From Legionellales bacterium UBA4722 (GTDB lineage: Bacteria; Pseudomonadota; Gammaproteobacteria; DSM-16500), in NCBI GenBank assembly GCA_002404295.1, contig DHJK01000188.1, forward strand, positions 56,430-67,731: DNA of 11,302 nucleotides, written 5' to 3'. Under the pieces are notes generated by a model. It worked only from the letters and a program-made list of their open reading frames with translations. It did no database searches and was not told where the DNA came from. Position 1 is the first letter of the stretch; every line of letters begins with the position of its first letter. The position numbers and the translations under genes were made by a program. Shown in pieces: positions 7,037-11,302 of this stretch.

Positions 7037-7104
7037 CTAAAGAATTTCAAAAACCACATTATTGCTAACTATGAAACTTTTCTCAAATCAATGAGTTGCA
7101 CAAC
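7037..7104 (-). pseudogene. Decayed remnant of an alpha/beta-hydrolase 3' end
   Basis: This stretch resembles the last ~85 bases of the intact hydrolase gene at 8523-9185. Over 33 bases, 7053-7085 matches the corresponding part of that gene with five differences, and further blocks (ATGAGTTGCAC at 7091-7101 against ATGAGTCGCAC; CTAAAG at the stop) line up in the same order and orientation with two gaps. In the hydrolase frame it contains an in-frame TAG and about 15-16 missing bases, so it cannot be translated as that protein. It starts right after the esterase stop codon, so the esterase is now flanked by the intact hydrolase upstream and this vestige downstream. Confidence 0.7.
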
Positions 7105-7107
7105 CTT

Positions 7108-8433
7108 TTATAATGGATTCTCAAGATCCCACTCAATATTACTATCCAGCGGCTTAAGTGCAGTCGTTTTATCAAAATGAATAATAGCATCAAATTGGTA
7201 AGTTAAATGCGTAAAGAAATAATGGCTATCTCGCTCTGTATCAGGACGGTAAATAACACCAATAGCGCGCTGCAATCGAAGAAATTTAAAATAATGCTCA
7301 AGTTGCTCATTGCCTCTTAAATCTAAAAGAAAATTTTTATATTTAACAGAATGGAATAGCTCTTCGTAACTACCTACTATGCCAGGATTAACAAGTTTAT
7401 GCTTGGCAGGTTTATCCCAATCATCAGCTGCTGTAACCGAGCCCTGATAGGTAGAGAATCCTAATAAATAAGTATCCATTTCTCCATGATGTTCTCGCAC
7501 AAGTTGTCCAATATTCACTTCACCTTTCGAACCCATTTCAGTCGCGCGCGCATCACCTACATGTGAATTATGAGCCCAAACAATAATTTTAGCAGGTCTT
7601 GAGAATTTCTTTTCTAGATGATCGGAAAGCGTATTAAGTGTTTTCAACATATGTGTATCACGTACATTCCAAGAAGATATTCTTCCTTCATACATAGAGC
7701 GATAATATGTTTCTGCATCTTCTACTAAACGGGCATTCTGAACTGCATAAAAATACTCATCCCCTGCTATAGGATCATGATCCACATATTTAAAAGCGTT
7801 ATGCTGAAGTTCGATAACCTCTGCAATAGCCTCTTTTTCACAAGGATTTTTCAATCCTTCGCTTGTTAAGTAACCATAGGTTTGAGGATCACAGCCCAGA
7901 TGATCAAAGCAGCTATATCGTTCACGAGCGCGCCTCGCAGCCTCCGGGTCTACTTTAGCTAGATAATCAATCACCGCTTGCATTGAAGCATTCAAACTAT
8001 ATAAATCTAATCCATAAAAGCCAATTTTTTTATCGGGAGACAATAAGCCATCATTGTATGCACGCAACCATTGAAAAAAAGGAGCCACTGTTGTATTACG
8101 CCACATCCATTTGGGAAATCTGACAAACCCACTTAGCGCTTGCTGCCACTCTGATTGAGCACCCACACCTTGCAAATAACGATGAATTTGATAGGCATCA
8201 GGCCAGTCTCCTTCGATTGCAACAGCCATAAAACCTTTTTTAGTAATTAATTGCTGGGTAATCTCAGCCCGCGCTTGGTAAAACTCATGCGTTCCATGGC
8301 TTGCCTCGCCTATTAAAACAAAGCGGGAGTCACCTATTTTATCTAATAATAAGGAATAGTCATTTTGATTATTTGAAAGGGGTTCTACCATTGCATCCAG
8401 TAAAGCTGTTATTTTTTCATTAACAGAACTCAT
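7108..8433 (-). CDS. Erythromycin-esterase-family protein
   Basis: A hydrolase-like cytoplasmic protein of the Ere superfamily. A few members open the macrolide lactone ring, but most chromosomal members have no known substrate, so resistance should not be assumed. 441 residues from ATG 8433. Active-site residues known for Ere enzymes are visible: E43 and H46 in IGEASHGTHEFYQAR, R55, E74 in IEGDWPDAY, and H288/H291 in VWAHNSHVGDA. FYGLDLYSL and the late SHYFFTHLTYQFDAIIHFD are also typical. The start is chosen because AAGGAG lies at 8447-8442, eight bases upstream; an earlier in-frame ATG at 8472 has no ribosome site. It follows the alpha/beta hydrolase by 89 bases on the same strand, and the two may be co-transcribed; such pairs occur in other genomes. 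Confidence 0.9.
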   Translation of the reverse strand: MSSVNEKITALLDAMVEPLSNNQNDYSLLLDKIGDSRFVLIGEASHGTHEFYQARAEITQQLITKKGFMAVAIEGDWPDAYQIHRYLQGVGAQSEWQQALSGFVRFPKWMWRNTTVAPFFQWLRAYNDGLLSPDKKIGFYGLDLYSLNASMQAVIDYLAKVDPEAARRARERYSCFDHLGCDPQTYGYLTSEGLKNPCEKEAIAEVIELQHNAFKYVDHDPIAGDEYFYAVQNARLVEDAETYYRSMYEGRISSWNVRDTHMLKTLNTLSDHLEKKFSRPAKIIVWAHNSHVGDARATEMGSKGEVNIGQLVREHHGEMDTYLLGFSTYQGSVTAADDWDKPAKHKLVNPGIVGSYEELFHSVKYKNFLLDLRGNEQLEHYFKFLRLQRAIGVIYRPDTERDSHYFFTHLTYQFDAIIHFDKTTALKPLDSNIEWDLENPL

Positions 8434-8522
8434 GAAGTAGGCTCCTTGACTAACTGTCAGGTATTTACCCATTACACGTCAAGATACGAAGTATAATTGG
8501 TATTTAAAACACCTTCTTTAAT

Positions 8523-9185
8523 CTAAAGTAAGTATTTTGAAAACCACAGAGTTGCTAACTCTGAAACTTTGCTCAACGTTCCAGGCTCTTCGAATAGATG
8601 AGTCGCACCAGGAACAATATCTAATTTTTTAATACAATGCATTTTCGACATAGCACTTTTATTCATTTCGATTACAGTTTCATCATTGCCGCCCACAATT
8701 AATAAGGTTGGAGCCTCAACGTGCGCTAATGATTCACCTGCAAGATCAGGTCTACCACCTCGCGATACCACTGCTTTTACTATGTTTACTTTTTCTGCCG
8801 CAGCGCGAAGCGCAGCACCTCCTCCAGTGCTCGAGCCAAAATAACCAATCGTTAAATTATGTGTAATCAGCTGCTTGATGCACCAATCTGTTGCGTCGAT
8901 TAAACGGCCTGCCAAAAATTCAATATCAAATCGCAATTCCCTGGTCTGATCATCAACAATCTCTTCTTCAGGTGTTAATAAATCAAAAAGCAAAGTCGCA
9001 TGCTTAGCTTCATTTAAAACATTAGCAACCTGTTTATTGCGAACACTAAATCGACTACTACCACTGCCATGCACAAATAAAACAAGCCCGCGAGCATCTT
9101 TTGGAATATGTAAAATACCGTCAAGGTGGACTTTTTTGCTCGGAATAATAACAGGATGTTCTATTGCTAATGTAAAGTTCAGCAT
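8523..9185 (-). CDS. Alpha/beta hydrolase (dienelactone-hydrolase-like)
   Basis: Small cytoplasmic hydrolase of 220 residues; the substrate is unknown. The complete catalytic triad is visible: nucleophile S119 in the elbow GSSTGG, acid D168 in LLIVGGNDETV, and H196 in PGATHLFEEPG. The oxyanion region is VHGSGSSR (38-45). In many bacteria this domain is fused behind a phosphoribosyltransferase domain; here only the hydrolase part is present, and it has its own start. The ATG at 9185 is preceded by AGAGGG about five bases upstream. It is the upstream gene of the pair with the Ere-family protein and is divergent from the exported protein at 9275. A decayed copy of its 3' end lies at 7037-7104. 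Confidence 0.9.
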   Translation of the reverse strand: MLNFTLAIEHPVIIPSKKVHLDGILHIPKDARGLVLFVHGSGSSRFSVRNKQVANVLNEAKHATLLFDLLTPEEEIVDDQTRELRFDIEFLAGRLIDATDWCIKQLITHNLTIGYFGSSTGGGAALRAAAEKVNIVKAVVSRGGRPDLAGESLAHVEAPTLLIVGGNDETVIEMNKSAMSKMHCIKKLDIVPGATHLFEEPGTLSKVSELATLWFSKYLL

Positions 9186-9274
9186 ATCGCCCTCTTACTT
9201 CAATAACCCATGACTTGACTCTACATGACTTTTCTTTAAAATCATATATAGGCAAAATTTGACATGGATCTATT

Positions 9275-10231
9275 ATGAAAATATTGATAAATTTTTTATA
9301 TATTATACTTTCAATGACTATGTTAACCCGTTGCTCTCCCACAAAAACGCATGAAGAAACAGTTTCAATTAACCCTGTACAGATTCAAACTTTAAATGAA
9401 GTAGCCACTGGTGGTGACATATGCAGAGGAGGCACCGCACCTGATCAGCCTGGGCCTTCTGAAATGATTGTTGGCTTTTTTCATCGGCTTGAATCAGATG
9501 ATTGTTGGTTAAACCAGATATACCAAGGTTTGATTCGTTTTCAAATAGACGCGGCAGCATTTAATAAAAGATTAATTAAATCTGCAACGTTAACACTCAA
9601 TAATTCACATGCAACAACCAACCCACCAAGCAGCTCTTGCATTGCTAAAATGGGATTAACTGATATTCAATGGTGGGCATTGCCCAACACAGGACGTATT
9701 CACACTTCTGATTTACGCAATTTAAAAAATATACTTCCAGCACAACCATTGAATATAGATGTCACACAAGAAGTACAGCGCTGGGCAAATGGTACAGAAT
9801 ATAATAATGGTTTAGTTTTTATTGGACAAAGACCAGAAATGTCTGACTTTAGTAATACTGGTATGTTGAAAAACGAAAGCTGTGAAATGTTTTATAATAA
9901 TATCACGTTAACAGTCACTTATTACCAATTCGACAACCCACCACATCATCCAGCTATCGATGTGCATTATGTACATACACAAACAACATCAGATGTGACA
10001 GTCAATGGAACAGATTTTACCCCTAACAGCTCAGTTGAAATCTTTGCAGACGACGTTCCAGGGCACCATGGCTCGATGCCTTTAGGATCTGCTAACACAG
10101 ATGCAAATGGAAAATTTCAATTTTTTAATAGAGCGCTTTGTGTGAAACAGCCTAACTCAGCAACGATAAGAGCGCTAGATAGTGCTTCAGGTGATAATGC
10201 ACGCGGTTATGCGGCTGTTTTTTGCGGATAA
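9275..10231 (+). CDS. Exported DNRLRE-like protein, possible lipoprotein
   Basis: 318 residues with an N-terminal signal peptide (MKILINFLYIILSMTMLTRC). The Cys at 20 could be a lipidation site, but the preceding residue is Arg, unlike the usual Gly/Ala/Ser, so the lipoprotein call is uncertain. Residues about 60-215 look like the DNRLRE beta-sandwich: an R-F-x-I strand, SATLTLNN, IDVTQEVQRWANG and NNGLVFIG. Residues 225-318 form a second beta-rich region (VTVNGTDFTPNSSVEIFADD) like Ig-type cell-surface modules. Six Cys besides C20 (50, 77, 122, 203, 289, 317) would allow three disulfides in the periplasm or outside the cell. Function is unknown; similar domains bind carbohydrate or act in adhesion. 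The ribosome site is weak (GGAT). It is divergent from the hydrolase across 89 bases. Confidence 0.8.
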   Translation: MKILINFLYIILSMTMLTRCSPTKTHEETVSINPVQIQTLNEVATGGDICRGGTAPDQPGPSEMIVGFFHRLESDDCWLNQIYQGLIRFQIDAAAFNKRLIKSATLTLNNSHATTNPPSSSCIAKMGLTDIQWWALPNTGRIHTSDLRNLKNILPAQPLNIDVTQEVQRWANGTEYNNGLVFIGQRPEMSDFSNTGMLKNESCEMFYNNITLTVTYYQFDNPPHHPAIDVHYVHTQTTSDVTVNGTDFTPNSSVEIFADDVPGHHGSMPLGSANTDANGKFQFFNRALCVKQPNSATIRALDSASGDNARGYAAVFCG

Positions 10232-10271
10232 TTAAAAAGTACTCATTAAACTGCGTGATTGCTGCTTAGGC

Positions 10272-10319
10272 AGGCGTTGTCATCCTGAACCCTTACAAGG
10301 GTTCAGGATGACAACGCCT
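10272..10319. repeat. Palindrome with 23-bp perfect arms
   Basis: Left arm 10272-10294 and right arm 10297-10319 are exact reverse complements around AC; the core reads GTCATCCTGAACCCTT and its complement. Palindromes with GTCATCCTGA are scattered through many bacterial genomes, so this is probably a REP-like dispersed repeat. It lies between the 3' ends of the convergent exported-protein and FUSC genes, where such a stem could protect mRNA ends. It lacks a T-run on either side, so classic termination is not supported. It is unrelated in sequence to the palindromes at 2196 and 5068. Confidence 0.9.
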
Positions 10320-10434
10320 AAAAAGTGACACAGGGTGCTGACTCTGACAAGTCATCTAAAGAAGATTTAGCTGATATCAAATCACCCTTTATTAAAAATT
10401 GCTTTATTTTTTCAAATTCTTTGTCAATGACAAT
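10318..10434 (-). other. Open 38-codon tail behind the FUSC stop, possible lost C-terminus
   Basis: Directly after the TGA of the FUSC-like gene, a frame shifted by -1 stays open for 38 codons to TAG at 10320-10318. Its translation looks protein-like (IVIDKEFEKIKQFLIKGD..., helical and charged) and has no start codon of its own, apart from weak CTG/ATT. The frame is also open upstream to 10467, so a one-base deletion between 10467 and 10436 would explain it. Its stop abuts the palindrome at 10272-10319, as expected for the natural end of a gene. It may instead be chance. Confidence 0.35.
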
Positions 10435-11302
10435 CAGCGCAACGCCTCTGCCAGACGCAACAAAGCGCTACGCAAGTCTCGCATATCATACATAAATTCT
10501 GTCAAATAAACGTAATCTGTCTCAACCGACGCCGCCTCTAATGCCACAGGCACTAACGCCTTAAATCTATCTTCTATTTCAGCCAGCTCGGGTCCAAAAT
10601 CAACAATACCATCCGATAATTTTTTTAATTCCAGAACAGTGATAATTGCTGCAATAAACTGCTCAACGCGTAATATACATTGCAATAACGGTTCTCGAAT
10701 AGTATTTAACAGATCCTCGGTATAGGGATAACGAGCCAAATGATGTATTGCAAATAAAATTTCGCCAATTTGGCCTACTTTCATAAAAAAATAACGGTAA
10801 CCTTTTTGCAACGTGAGATCAAAGCCGGCTTCATAAATCCATGCCGGTAACTTCTGAAGATTTTTTTCAACATTTATTTTTTCTCTATCCGCATCAATAC
10901 CATTTCCATCTAATAGTAAAAAAACAAGCGAAGAAAAATAGCGGCTGTATGATTTCAATATTGGAATAAATGCACTGCGGCATTCAGCATCTACCCGATC
11001 CGGCAAAATAAGAATATTGGCTAATATTCCAATCAGAGCACCAAAAACAACATCATACATACGCATATACAACAGCGGTATGGGCGAAAAAATTAAAGAG
11101 CCCAAAACAACAACGCAGGAAATAAGAAAAAACCGCCACAAGCCTTGATAAAGTGCGCTGCCAGTAGAAGTCAGCATGACCAACAAAGCAGTTAAAGGCA
11201 GCCACCCTTGTTTTGTTGCTGCCGCGTAATAATTTATAATGAGTGCTATAGCAAGCGCACACATTATTCTAAGCAGGTGTCTTATTAAATTCAGTTTAAA
11301 TA
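10434..11302 (-). CDS. FUSC-family membrane protein, 5' part beyond the right end
   Basis: Similar to FUSC / aromatic-acid-exporter-like proteins of the inner membrane, which are thought to export small organic acids; the substrate here is unknown. The frame is open past ATG 11264 to the window edge (it reads KLNLIRHLLRIMCALAIAL), and this matches the usual first FUSC helix, so translation most likely begins outside the window. Visible membrane segments: ALAIALIINYYAA, WLPLTALLVML, FFLISCVVVLGSLIF and MYDVVFGALIGILANILIL. The characteristic G-W-x-P-L-T-A-L-x-V and Y-D-x-x-x-G-A-x-I-G motifs are present. About 170 helical, soluble residues follow, ending RLAEALR. The TGA at 10436-10434 may be premature (see 10318-10434). 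It is convergent with the exported-protein gene. Confidence 0.8.
   Translation of the reverse strand, partial: FKLNLIRHLLRIMCALAIALIINYYAAATKQGWLPLTALLVMLTSTGSALYQGLWRFFLISCVVVLGSLIFSPIPLLYMRMYDVVFGALIGILANILILPDRVDAECRSAFIPILKSYSRYFSSLVFLLLDGNGIDADREKINVEKNLQKLPAWIYEAGFDLTLQKGYRYFFMKVGQIGEILFAIHHLARYPYTEDLLNTIREPLLQCILRVEQFIAAIITVLELKKLSDGIVDFGPELAEIEDRFKALVPVALEAASVETDYVYLTEFMYDMRDLRSALLRLAEALR

Noticed and set aside
8442..8467. CTTGAC/GTCAAG inverted repeat in front of the esterase Shine-Dalgarno
   Set aside because: Only six base pairs with a long loop; not distinguishable from chance as a translational control element.
9259..9287. Perfect TTGACA (9259-9264) with TATTGA 17 bases downstream
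   Set aside because: The -10 is poor (3/6) and transcription would begin inside the exported-protein gene, past the codons of its signal peptide start, so it is unlikely to be that gene's promoter.
1..11302. CRISPR array, tRNA, rRNA or insertion sequence
   Set aside because: No regularly spaced direct repeats, no cloverleaf or rRNA-like segments, and no transposase gene were seen on either strand.

Overview
This is an AT-rich bacterial chromosome window, most likely from a gammaproteobacterium of the Legionellales / Coxiella type. The main reasons are the overlapping pgk-pyk glycolytic pair, the PykA-type pyruvate kinase, an NhaA antiporter with the usual gammaproteobacterial motifs, and several accessory genes (BrnT/BrnA toxin-antitoxin, DHA2 drug exporter, erythromycin-esterase-like protein) separated by palindromic repeats. 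The taxon is an inference from gene content; no rRNA or tRNA gene is present to fix it.

Layout. 1-639: a minus-strand gene of unknown function that runs off the left end, with a clear Shine-Dalgarno. 640-994: a non-coding stretch with a 21-bp near-perfect palindrome that looks like a TetR-type operator. 995-2170: nhaA (minus). 2196-2296: a perfect 44-bp-arm inverted repeat between the divergent nhaA and pgk genes. 2389-5039: pgk and pyk (plus), coupled by an ATGA overlap. 5068-5091: a short palindrome sharing a 16-bp end with the big one. 5114-7000: a minus-strand brnT-brnA-MFS exporter operon with a promoter and a candidate operator. 7037-7104: a decayed remnant of an alpha/beta-hydrolase 3' end. 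7108-9185: an alpha/beta hydrolase followed by an erythromycin-esterase-family protein (minus). 9275-10231: an exported DNRLRE-like protein (plus). 10272-10319: a 23-bp-arm palindrome between convergent genes. 10434-11302: a FUSC-family membrane protein (minus) that runs off the right end and whose 3' end may be frameshifted.

How the parts work together. The core is lower glycolysis (PGK and pyruvate kinase, the two substrate-level ATP steps) next to a sodium/proton antiporter. Around it lie accessory genes for efflux and stress: a DHA2 exporter that appears to be transcribed with a toxin-antitoxin module, a hydrolase/esterase pair with evidence of an old duplication, a secreted beta-rich protein and a FUSC-type transporter. 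Palindromic repeats sit in three of the intergenic gaps (nhaA/pgk, pyk/MFS, lipoprotein/FUSC), and two of them belong to one family.
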